Below are positions 8,425 to 15,518 of a stretch of DNA of 42,899 nt, one piece after another. This DNA is from Caballeronia megalochromosomata (GTDB taxonomy: Bacteria > Pseudomonadota > Gammaproteobacteria > Burkholderiales > Burkholderiaceae): NCBI GenBank assembly GCA_001580565.1, contig LRBF01000002.1, positions 1-42,899 on the forward strand, in the 5' to 3' direction. The notes under the pieces are model-generated. The model ran no database searches. It was not told where the DNA came from and was given only the letters and a program-made list of their open reading frames with translations. The stretch's first letter is position 1. Each line of letters starts with the position of its first letter. The position numbers and the translations under genes were made by a program.

Positions 8425-9471
8425 ATGAAGCTGCCCCGCACACTCGTATCGCTCGCCGCGCTCGTTGCGTTCGGCGTCACGTCGTCCGCCTGGTCGCAGA
8501 CCAAGACGCTCTATATCGGCATGAACGGCGGCCCGATGGAAAAGGCCTACACGAGCCAGGTCCTGCCCGAGTTCGAGAAAGCCAACAACGTGAAGGTCGT
8601 CGTGGTGCCGGGGACGTCCTCCGACGTGCTCGCGAAGCTGCTCGCGAATCGCAACAGTCCGCAGATCCACGTCGCCTTCCTCGATGACGGCGTGATGGCG
8701 CGCGCCGTCAGCATGGGCGTATGCCAGAAGCTCGACGATTCGCCCGTGCTGAAGGAACTCTATCCGTTCGCGCGCCTCAAGGACGACATGGGCGCGGGCG
8801 TGCAACTCGGCATGACCGGCATCGGCTACAACACGAAGCTCTTCAAGGAAAAGGGCTGGGCACCGCCGACCTCGTGGATGGACTTCGCCGATCCGAAGTA
8901 CAAGGGCAAGGTGGTGTTCCAGTCGGCGTCGAGCAGCACGTTCGGCCTGCATGGTTTCCTCGCGATCAACCGCATCCTCGGCGGCAGCGAGAAGAACGTC
9001 GAGCCGGGCTTTTCCAAATGGGCGACGACGGTCGGCCCGAATGTCGTCGAATACATTCCGAACTCGGCGAAGCTCTCGGAGATGATCACGACGGGCGAAG
9101 CCGGCCTCTTTCCGCTCACGCCGACCGCCATCGGCGATCTGAAGGACAAGGGCCTGCCGGTCGCGTATGTCGCGCCTAAGGAAGGCGCGGTGCTGCTGCT
9201 TGTCGATGCATGCGTCGTGAAGAACAATCCGGATCCGGCGCTCGCGCAGAAGCTCGCGCAATTCCTCTTGTCCGCGCCCGCGCAAACGAAGGCGGCCGAA
9301 GCCGGCAAGCAGATTCCGACCAATACGCAGGCGAAGATGACGCCCGAGATGGAGAAGAATCTCGGCGACCTGAATGCGCTCGTGAAGAAAGTGACCGTCG
9401 TGGACTGGGACACGATCAACGCGAATCGCGCGCAGTGGGATCAGCGCTGGAATCAGCAGATCGAGAAGTAA
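8425..9471 (+). CDS. PotD/PotF-like extracellular solute-binding protein
   Basis: A 348-residue periplasmic binding protein with a signal peptide cleaved near residues 24-25 (SSAWSQ). It belongs to the family 1/PotD group, with TKTLYIGMNGGPMEKAY at the mature N terminus and the GMTGIGYNTKLFKEKGW hinge segment. It supplies ligand to the importer encoded at 2732-5543 and closes the operon, 21 bp after the DAO gene. The Asp/Trp residues that bind polyamines in PotD are not obvious, so polyamine specificity is not supported. It converges with the Ldh-family gene, 10 bp between stops, with no evident terminator hairpin. Confidence 0.9.
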   Translation: MKLPRTLVSLAALVAFGVTSSAWSQTKTLYIGMNGGPMEKAYTSQVLPEFEKANNVKVVVVPGTSSDVLAKLLANRNSPQIHVAFLDDGVMARAVSMGVCQKLDDSPVLKELYPFARLKDDMGAGVQLGMTGIGYNTKLFKEKGWAPPTSWMDFADPKYKGKVVFQSASSSTFGLHGFLAINRILGGSEKNVEPGFSKWATTVGPNVVEYIPNSAKLSEMITTGEAGLFPLTPTAIGDLKDKGLPVAYVAPKEGAVLLLVDACVVKNNPDPALAQKLAQFLLSAPAQTKAAEAGKQIPTNTQAKMTPEMEKNLGDLNALVKKVTVVDWDTINANRAQWDQRWNQQIEK

Positions 9472-9481
9472 GCAATGTCCT

Positions 9482-10429
9482 TCAACGCTCGATCTGCTCG
9501 ATGATGCTGTCGGGTATCTCCAGTTGATCGAGGCTTTCGCGGCGGCCGGGAATCCGCATCCCGCATCTCGACAGACGTTCGATGTGATCTTCCAGCCGCG
9601 CGCGGAATGCGGGCGCCGCAGCCCATGCAACGACCGTCATGCCGACCGACGGCGATTGGCCGCCGTGCTCGAAGGAAGGCGCATCCAGCGACCAGTTCGC
9701 ACCGGTCAGGCCTGCCGCGAGAATCTCGATCATCAGCGCGATATTGGCGCCGCGCGCGCCGCCGAACGCGAGCAATGCGCCGTTCAACGCTTCGCGTGAA
9801 TCGGTCGTGGGTTGGCCCGCGCCGTCGAGCGCCCATCCATCGGGGATGGGATCGCCCTGTTCCGCTGCCCGTCTGACGTTCACGAACGCCGTCGCGCTCG
9901 ACGACTGATCGATCACGAGCGGCGGCCCGTTTTGCGTCGGCGCGGCGAACGACAAGGGATTGGTGCCGAGGACCGGCTTGCGGCATTCGAGCGTTGTCAA
10001 CAACGCGGGCGCGTTCGATACGGCCAGTGCCAAAAGTCCTTTCTCGGCGAGCCGTCGCGTGTAGTAGCCGAGCTCGCCGACCGTGTAGCTGTCGCGCTGC
10101 TGAAACGTCGCGACGCCGTTCGCTTCGGTGCGCTCGACGAGCTGCCCGAAGGCGAGATCGAAACCCAGTTGCGCGATGCCCTGCCCTGCATCGACGCAAA
10201 TGCGCGCGGGCGAAGGATACGTGATGACGGGCACCGCGTCCCGCGCGATGCGGCCCTCGGCGAACGCGCGCAAGTAGTCGATCAGATGAGCGAAGCCGAC
10301 CGCCCTGTTGCCCGCACGCTCGGCGGACACGACAGCCTCCGCGAGGGAAGCTGCGATGTCCTCGCGCGCGCCCGCCCGGATGATCGCGCGATACGCAAGC
10401 TCAAGCGCTTCCCGCTGGTTGCATCGCAT
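9482..10429 (-). CDS. Ldh-family (malate/L-lactate/ureidoglycolate dehydrogenase-like) NAD(P)-dependent oxidoreductase
   Basis: A 315-residue member of the Ldh_2 fold family, with NAPALLTTLECRKPVLGTNPLSFAAPT and the DxSSSATAxxxVRxAxxxG segment followed by GWALDGAGQPTTDSREAL. The family includes DpkA, which reduces piperideine- and pyrroline-2-carboxylate, plus malate and lactate dehydrogenases. The usual SHG motif near residue 45 is replaced by AVGFAHL. It is the last gene of a minus-strand operon behind an amino-acid importer. A role in reducing a cyclic imine or 2-oxo acid derived from the imported compound is plausible. It could also feed the pipecolate genes at 18302-26326. Family sure, substrate not. 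Confidence 0.8.
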   Translation of the reverse strand: MRCNQREALELAYRAIIRAGAREDIAASLAEAVVSAERAGNRAVGFAHLIDYLRAFAEGRIARDAVPVITYPSPARICVDAGQGIAQLGFDLAFGQLVERTEANGVATFQQRDSYTVGELGYYTRRLAEKGLLALAVSNAPALLTTLECRKPVLGTNPLSFAAPTQNGPPLVIDQSSSATAFVNVRRAAEQGDPIPDGWALDGAGQPTTDSREALNGALLAFGGARGANIALMIEILAAGLTGANWSLDAPSFEHGGQSPSVGMTVVAWAAAPAFRARLEDHIERLSRCGMRIPGRRESLDQLEIPDSIIEQIER

Positions 10430-10435
10430 CTTGCG

Positions 10436-11263
10436 CTACTGCACGAGACGTGGCGTGCCGACATCCGCCGCGGTCGGTTCGAGTCCGTGATCCTTAAGGA
10501 TGCGGGCGATATCACCCGACTTGTGCAGCGCGTCGATGTCCGCGGTCAGCGCATCGCCGAGCGCTTGGTTCGCCTTCGTGAACGGAAACGCTGTCTGTCC
10601 CGGCTGGATCGACGCAGCCACGCGCTGATCCGGCTTGACCACCGCGACCTTCATGCTCTGATAGCCGCCCTTCTTCTGGTTGTACATGGAGACGGCATAA
10701 CTGTCCGTGCCAATATCGATGCGTCCCGCCGCCAGATCCTGCGCCATCGCGACCGGATTGGGATAGATGGTGAGCGTGCTGCCGAAGACCTTCTGCAGAT
10801 CGGCGGTCCAGAGATAGCCTTGAACGGCGCCGACCCTCTTGCCCTGCAGGGACGTGACGGTATCGAGGCCCTGCTTCGAGATCACGCCCATCTGGTCGAG
10901 ATACATCGGGCCGCTCAGCCCCAGCACCTTCGCGCGATCCGCCGTCCTGTACCAGTCGCCCATCGCGATGTCGGCCTTGCCCGAAACGACCGACTGAATC
11001 ACCGCCGCCGCATCGACGTTCGAGAAGGAAAGCTTCAGGCATTCCTTTGCGGCGATGAGCTTGAGTATTTCTCCGTCGACGCCCTTTGCTTCGTTCGGGC
11101 CCGATGGGATCGAATACGGCGGGAAGTCCCACGTCGCGACGGACAGAACGCCCGACTTGATGGTCGGAAACTTGTGCGCGGGCGTGCAGGTTTCCGCTGC
11201 CTGCGCGGCGCCGGCGGCCGCCAGCACACACGCTGCGGACCATAGCTTCATCGATGGCTTCAT
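10436..11263 (-). CDS. Amino-acid ABC transporter substrate-binding protein (family 3)
   Basis: A family 3 (HisJ/GlnH-type) periplasmic binding protein of 275 residues from the ATG at 11263, which follows AAAGGA. A longer frame opens at 11284. Its signal peptide (MKPSMKLWSAACVLAAAGAAQA) is followed by the ligand-domain strands GVLSVATWDFPPYS, GVDGEILKLIAA, DIAMGDWYRTADRAKVLGLSGP and GKRVGAVQGYLW. The Arg in YRTADRAKV is at the usual carboxylate-binding position, pointing to an amino-acid-like ligand. Encoded with two permeases and an ATPase upstream. Confidence 0.9.
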   Translation of the reverse strand: MKPSMKLWSAACVLAAAGAAQAAETCTPAHKFPTIKSGVLSVATWDFPPYSIPSGPNEAKGVDGEILKLIAAKECLKLSFSNVDAAAVIQSVVSGKADIAMGDWYRTADRAKVLGLSGPMYLDQMGVISKQGLDTVTSLQGKRVGAVQGYLWTADLQKVFGSTLTIYPNPVAMAQDLAAGRIDIGTDSYAVSMYNQKKGGYQSMKVAVVKPDQRVAASIQPGQTAFPFTKANQALGDALTADIDALHKSGDIARILKDHGLEPTAADVGTPRLVQ

Positions 11264-11305
11264 GGTCGATCCTTTATCGTGCAAGTGAAGAAAATGATGG
11301 AAGGA

Positions 11306-11968
11306 CTAGCGGACGGCGTGCCGTCCGAGCCTGCGTTCGAGTGCGGAAACCGCGAACGTCGACGGAACGCAGATCACGGCGAAGAGCAAACCCGCGAGGC
11401 CCAGAACCGGCATGTATTCGAACGTCGACGAGCCAATGTTCGACGCGCGGCTCACGAGTTCCGGCAGCGCGATCGTGAAGCACAGCGACGTGGCCTGCAG
11501 CATCATGATCGAGAAGCCCAGCAGCGACGGCAGCGCGACCCGCATGCCTTGCGGGATGATCACGAAGCGAAACGCATCGACGACATTGAGGCCGATCACG
11601 AGCGCCGCTTCCTTCTGGCCATACGGCACGGCATCGAAACCCGCGCGTATCATCTCGCTCGTGTAGGCGCCCGTGCAGCACGCCAGCGCAACCACGGCCG
11701 AGGCGAACGACGTGAGCGTGAGGCCCGCGTTGGGCAGGCCGAAGTAGAAGAACTGCAGCAGAATCAGCGCGGGCGCGCCGCGTCCGACTTCCACGAAAAC
11801 GAGCGCGACCGTGCGCACCGCACGCGATTTCGCCGACACCATCAGCGCGAGAATCAGGCCCAGCGGAATGCCGATCGCGAGACTGAGCGCCGTGACTTCG
11901 AGCGAAAGCCGATAGCCTTCGAGCAGGCTCGGCAACCATTCCTTCCATTGCGCGAGGAGATTGTTCAT
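11306..11968 (-). CDS. Polar amino-acid ABC transporter permease
   Basis: A 220-residue HisMQ-type permease starting MNNLLAQWKEWLPSLLEGYRLSLEVT. The EAA loop is KEAALVIGLNVVDAFRFVIIPQGMRVALPSL. The start at 11968 overlaps the upstream permease stop by 4 bp (ATGA); the longer frame from 12016 is not needed. It forms the membrane part of the importer with its neighbour. About five hydrophobic segments are visible. Confidence 0.9.
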   Translation of the reverse strand: MNNLLAQWKEWLPSLLEGYRLSLEVTALSLAIGIPLGLILALMVSAKSRAVRTVALVFVEVGRGAPALILLQFFYFGLPNAGLTLTSFASAVVALACCTGAYTSEMIRAGFDAVPYGQKEAALVIGLNVVDAFRFVIIPQGMRVALPSLLGFSIMMLQATSLCFTIALPELVSRASNIGSSTFEYMPVLGLAGLLFAVICVPSTFAVSALERRLGRHAVR

Positions 11969-12603
11969 CGTGACACCCGCGAGCGAAGGTGAACGTCGGC
12001 CCAGCGTGACAGCCACGCGACGGGAAGACTGAGCGCGATATAAAGCAGCGCCGCCGCGCCATAGACGCTGAGACCCTGAAACGTCTGCTGCGACACGTGA
12101 TACGACTGGAACGCGAGGTCGGTGACGCCGATGGTCGACGCGACCGCCGAGTCCTTCAGAAGGCCGATGAGGTATGTCGCGGCAGTGGGCAACGCGATGC
12201 GGATCAACTGCGGAAACACCACGTCGCGAAACTGCTGGACACGGCTGAGATTCAGCACCTTGGCCGCTTCATACTGACCCGGATGAATCGCGGTCAGCGC
12301 GCCGCGATAAACCTCCGACATGTTCGCGGCCGTCACGATGCCGAGCCCGACGGCCGCGGCGACGAACGGACTCATCGCGAACAGATCGTTGCCGATGCCG
12401 AAGAACACGAAAAAGAGCCAGACGATCGGCGGAATCGAACGGCAGATGACGACGATCCACGTGGCGATCGCGCGAACGATGAAGAAGCGCGACAGGCGCA
12501 TCGCGCACAAAGGCAGGCCGAGCATCGCGCCGAGAGCGAAGGTCGTCAGCGTCAGCGCGATGGTCCACGGCACGCCCGAAATGATGGCGAGGAGCGTGTT
12601 CAT
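11965..12603 (-). CDS. Polar amino-acid ABC transporter permease
   Basis: A 212-residue HisMQ/GltJK-type permease with GLGIVTAANMSEVYRGALTAIHPGQYEAAKVLNLSRVQQFRDVVFPQLIRIALP, the classic EAA region in which Gly and Glu contact the ATPase. Its start at 12603 directly abuts the ATPase stop at 12604, and its own stop overlaps the second permease. The two permeases are related but not identical, as expected for a heterodimeric channel. Confidence 0.9.
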   Translation of the reverse strand: MNTLLAIISGVPWTIALTLTTFALGAMLGLPLCAMRLSRFFIVRAIATWIVVICRSIPPIVWLFFVFFGIGNDLFAMSPFVAAAVGLGIVTAANMSEVYRGALTAIHPGQYEAAKVLNLSRVQQFRDVVFPQLIRIALPTAATYLIGLLKDSAVASTIGVTDLAFQSYHVSQQTFQGLSVYGAAALLYIALSLPVAWLSRWADVHLRSRVSR

Positions 12604-13416
12604 CTAGCGGTCCCTCACCGCGCTCAGGAACTTTGCGGCGCGCTCGGTCCTCGGACGGCGCATGATCTGCTCGCTGTCGCCTTGTTCGAGAATCCGGCCG
12701 TCCGCCATGATGATGACGCGGTCCGACACGCTTTCGGCGAAGTGCATCTCGTGCGTCACGACGATCATCGTCATGCCCGACGTTGCGAGTTCCTTCATCA
12801 CGGCGAGCACTTCGAGGCCGAGTTCGGGATCGAGCGCTGACGTCGGTTCGTCGAAGAGCATGATCTCGGGTTCGAGCGCGAGCGCACGCGCAATCGCGAT
12901 GCGCTGCTGCTGCCCGCCGGAACAGCGCGCGGGAAACTGCGACGCTTTGCTCGCCAGCCCGACGCGATCGAGCAATTCCAGCGACCGCGCATCCGCTTCC
13001 TTGCGGCTGCGGCCCATGGTCCGCTCCTGTGCGAGGCTCACGTTGCGCAACACCGAGAGATGCGGGAACAGATTGAACGACTGAAACACCATGCCGATGC
13101 GTCTGCGCAAGGTCACGAGTTCGCGGCGCGACGGCGCATGGCCCGCTTCGATGGTGACGTCGCCGATCGTGACGCGGCCTTCGGTCGGCGGCTCCAGTTG
13201 ATTGATGCAGCGAAGCAAGGTGCTCTTGCCCGATCCACTCGGCCCGATGATCGCGATCACTTCGCCTGCCTGCATGTCGAAGCCGACATCCTGAAGCACG
13301 CGATGCGCGCCGAAGGTCTTGCCGACGCCTTCGACACGCAGGAAGGGTGATTGCGGATTCATGTTCGGCCCTCGGCCTGCTCGTGTATCGAGGAAAGGGG
13401 ATGTCACGCTGTTCAT
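12604..13416 (-). CDS. Polar amino-acid ABC transporter ATP-binding protein (GlnQ/HisP type)
   Basis: A 270-residue ATPase with Walker [10 protein letters not shown] at about 58-66, the Q-loop [14 protein letters not shown], signature [15 protein letters not shown], Walker [15 protein letters not shown] and H-loop [11 protein letters not shown]. The signature begins with Cys instead of the usual Leu (FPARCSGGQ). ATG 13416 has GGAGAG upstream; an alternative start at 13362 ([12 protein letters not shown]) has a weaker GAGGG and would match the usual family length better. It lies 54 bp after the MarR gene in the same operon. Confidence 0.92.
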   Translation of the reverse strand: MNSVTSPFLDTRAGRGPNMNPQSPFLRVEGVGKTFGAHRVLQDVGFDMQAGEVIAIIGPSGSGKSTLLRCINQLEPPTEGRVTIGDVTIEAGHAPSRRELVTLRRRIGMVFQSFNLFPHLSVLRNVSLAQERTMGRSRKEADARSLELLDRVGLASKASQFPARCSGGQQQRIAIARALALEPEIMLFDEPTSALDPELGLEVLAVMKELATSGMTMIVVTHEMHFAESVSDRVIIMADGRILEQGDSEQIMRRPRTERAAKFLSAVRDR

Positions 13417-13470
13417 GAAACGCTCTCCATCAACCGCTTTGGGAACCCGGATTTGATCCGGCGACGGCCA

Positions 13471-13998
13471 TCACCACGCATGCCTCGCACTCATCAGCTT
13501 GTTCAGTATGGTGTCCAGAACACGCCGCTCCGATGCGCTCAGGACGTCGAGCATGAGCGTCTGCCGGCCCACCACGATCGGAAGCGTGCGCTCGTAGAGA
13601 CGACGGCCGTCTTCGTTCAGGATGAGCAGGCTTTCGCGCCGGTCGTTCGCGTTGACCTTGCGCCTGATCAGCTTGCGCCCGGCCAGCCTGTTCACCGCGC
13701 GGCTGATGCTGTTCTTCGGCCTGCCGGTGACATCGCAGATGGTTTTCGCCAGCATCGATCCATACGATGCAAGACAACTCATCACGTTGAACTCGTCGCG
13801 GCCCACGTCGACCTCTTCGGCAAGCGCGGTAAAGATCGGCTCGTTGTAGTAGTTGGCCCACATCGTCAGCCGCCATGCATCGTTGATCGGCCCGTTCGTG
13901 ACGACGGCGTGAAATACCTCATCGATGTACGCCGTATCGTCGACCGACTGCGCGGGCGTCTCCGTTGCGGCGTGGGACTTCATCGGGTTGCCGTCCAT
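13471..13998 (-). CDS. MarR-family transcriptional regulator
   Basis: A 175-residue winged-helix regulator. The core from about residue 50 to 140 reads DEFNVMSCLASYGSMLAKTICDVTGRPKNSISRAVNRLAGRKLIRRKVNANDRRESLLILNEDGRRLYERTL, with the DNA-recognition helix (KNSISRAVNRL) and the beta wing (NANDRRES). MarR dimers usually repress nearby genes until a small phenolic or carboxylate ligand binds. It sits 4 bp after the DddP-like gene and before the importer, so it probably controls its own operon. MKSHAATE at 13983 is another possible start. Confidence 0.88.
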   Translation of the reverse strand: MDGNPMKSHAATETPAQSVDDTAYIDEVFHAVVTNGPINDAWRLTMWANYYNEPIFTALAEEVDVGRDEFNVMSCLASYGSMLAKTICDVTGRPKNSISRAVNRLAGRKLIRRKVNANDRRESLLILNEDGRRLYERTLPIVVGRQTLMLDVLSASERRVLDTILNKLMSARHAW

Positions 13999-14002
13999 TG
14001 CC

Positions 14003-15298
14003 TTAGTCCAGATCGAGCAGCGGAGAGCGGGACAAAGGCACGGCGCCGTTCGCGGTGATGAGCACTTGCTCTTCGAGCTTCACGCCTTCCTTCGCGCCCT
14101 TCTCGCCGATATAACTCTCGACGGACACGACCATGTTCTCCTGAAGCATGCCGTCGTAGCCCCAGGCATCGAAATCCACCGCATACGCGATGCTCGGATA
14201 CTCATCGACGAGACCGCAGCCATGCAGCATCATCATGTAGCGGTTGTGCACGTAGCGCTCCGGTACGGGCCAGCATCGCTCGGCGAACTCGCGAAACGAC
14301 ATGCCCGCCTTGAGCAGGCTGACGTTGTGCGCAATCTGGTCCGCCGCGAATCCGAGAAGATCGCGCTGCTGCGCGCTCGGCGCCTTGCCGGGGCAAATGA
14401 AACTGCGCGAGATGTCCGACAGATAGCCGCCCGGACCGACCATATCCGTATCGAACGCCACGACATCGCCCGCCTCGATGACGCGATTGCTCGCATCCTG
14501 AAACCAGGGGTTGGTGCGGTAGCCGGAACAGAGCAGGCGCGATTCGGCCCACTCGCCGCCGTGTGCGATATTCGTTTGATGGAACACGCTCCACAACTGG
14601 CTCTCGGTGATGCCGGGTTCGAGCGCTTCATGCATGCGTGCGACGCCCAGGTCGCATACATCCATCGAAACCCTGTGCTGCGCGATTTCCTCGGGGCCTT
14701 TGATAAGACGGGCCTGCTCGGTGAGCGGCTGCGCATCGAAGAGCTGAATGCCTTCGCGCCTCAGCCGGTCGCTGCCCCACGGATCGCAGCGGTCCACGGC
14801 GAGCCGCATGTTGCCGCCGCCGTGCGTGCGCACCAGATCCGCGATTTCCTTCGCCCATGCGTCCGCCTTCTCCTCGACGCGCGGACCGGCCAGAAAGTAG
14901 ATCCATGGAATGGCCGGGCGAATCTCGTCGATGGTCTCGATGCCTTCGCTGTTGTGCTTGCTGCTCGTGAATTCGAACAACACGACCGGACCTTCGGTCG
15001 CGACGAATACATAACGGCTCGGCGAGTGCATGACCCACAAGCCGAGGTTATTGGTGTCGGTTGCGTAGCGGATATTCAGCGGATCGGCGAGCAGCATGCC
15101 CGCGTAGTCGTGCTGACGCAATTGATCGCGCAGTCGGGCGAGGCGGTACTGTCTGAGCGCTTTGCGATCGATGGATTCGAAAGCATCGATGAGAGAACGG
15201 TCGATCGAACCGATTCGATAATCCCCGACCGCGGCATCGGTGCGAATCATGCGAGGGTCCGAAAATGCAGCGTGTTCGATCGGGCGGACGTTGTTCAC
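14003..15298 (-). CDS. DddP-like M24-family (creatinase/prolidase fold) metalloenzyme
   Basis: A 431-residue pita-bread-fold protein. The GTG start at 15298 follows GGAG with a 5-nt spacer; an ATG at 15340 lacks such a box. Metal-ligand positions are Asp283, Asp285, Asp295, His359, Glu394 and Glu409. From memory, the DMSP lyase DddP uses D295, D297, D307, H371, E406 and E421, so every residue is offset by exactly 12. PLNIRYATD, HGGGNMRLAVD and RTNPWFQ also look DddP-like. DddP cleaves dimethylsulfoniopropionate to dimethyl sulfide and acrylate. Peptidase or betaine hydrolase activity remains possible. It is the first gene of the operon with MarR, the amino-acid importer and the Ldh protein. 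Confidence 0.8.
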   Translation of the reverse strand: MNNVRPIEHAAFSDPRMIRTDAAVGDYRIGSIDRSLIDAFESIDRKALRQYRLARLRDQLRQHDYAGMLLADPLNIRYATDTNNLGLWVMHSPSRYVFVATEGPVVLFEFTSSKHNSEGIETIDEIRPAIPWIYFLAGPRVEEKADAWAKEIADLVRTHGGGNMRLAVDRCDPWGSDRLRREGIQLFDAQPLTEQARLIKGPEEIAQHRVSMDVCDLGVARMHEALEPGITESQLWSVFHQTNIAHGGEWAESRLLCSGYRTNPWFQDASNRVIEAGDVVAFDTDMVGPGGYLSDISRSFICPGKAPSAQQRDLLGFAADQIAHNVSLLKAGMSFREFAERCWPVPERYVHNRYMMMLHGCGLVDEYPSIAYAVDFDAWGYDGMLQENMVVSVESYIGEKGAKEGVKLEEQVLITANGAVPLSRSPLLDLD

Positions 15299-15364
15299 TT
15301 CAGCTCCTTGGTTTGAAAACCGAGTTCGATGAACGTGCAAAAGCGGGGAATCGATGATGCGTTC

Positions 15365-15394
15365 ACATTAGTCCCACATGGAACCAACTGTCAA
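15365..15394 (-). promoter_or_regulatory. Sigma-70-type promoter for the DddP-like operon
   Basis: On the minus strand a perfect TTGACA (plus 15389-15394) is followed after 18 bp by TAATGT (plus 15365-15370). Transcription would start near 15358, about 60 nt before the GTG at 15298. Upstream, GTTAGC at 15419-15424 and GCTAAC at 15454-15459 form an inverted repeat that could bind a regulator. Confidence 0.5.
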
Positions 15395-15472
15395 CGAGAT
15401 CAAAAATGGTGTTTACCCGTTAGCGAATTTCGGCCCGTTTTTACGTTCGGAATGCTAACTATCTAACCTATA

Positions 15473-15501
15473 CAACATCCCGCGACGCGCGCGGGATGTT
15501 G
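15473..15501 (-). terminator. Hairpin after the flavin oxidoreductase gene, terminator-like
   Basis: A perfect 12-bp stem, CAACATCCCGCG at 15473-15484 and CGCGGGATGTTG at 15490-15501 with a 5-nt loop, lies 18 bp past the stop of the minus-strand gene ending at 15519. The bases after it on the minus strand (TATAGGTT) are only weakly T-rich, so termination efficiency is uncertain. Confidence 0.5.
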
Positions 15502-15518
15502 CAATCGGCTAACGGTGC

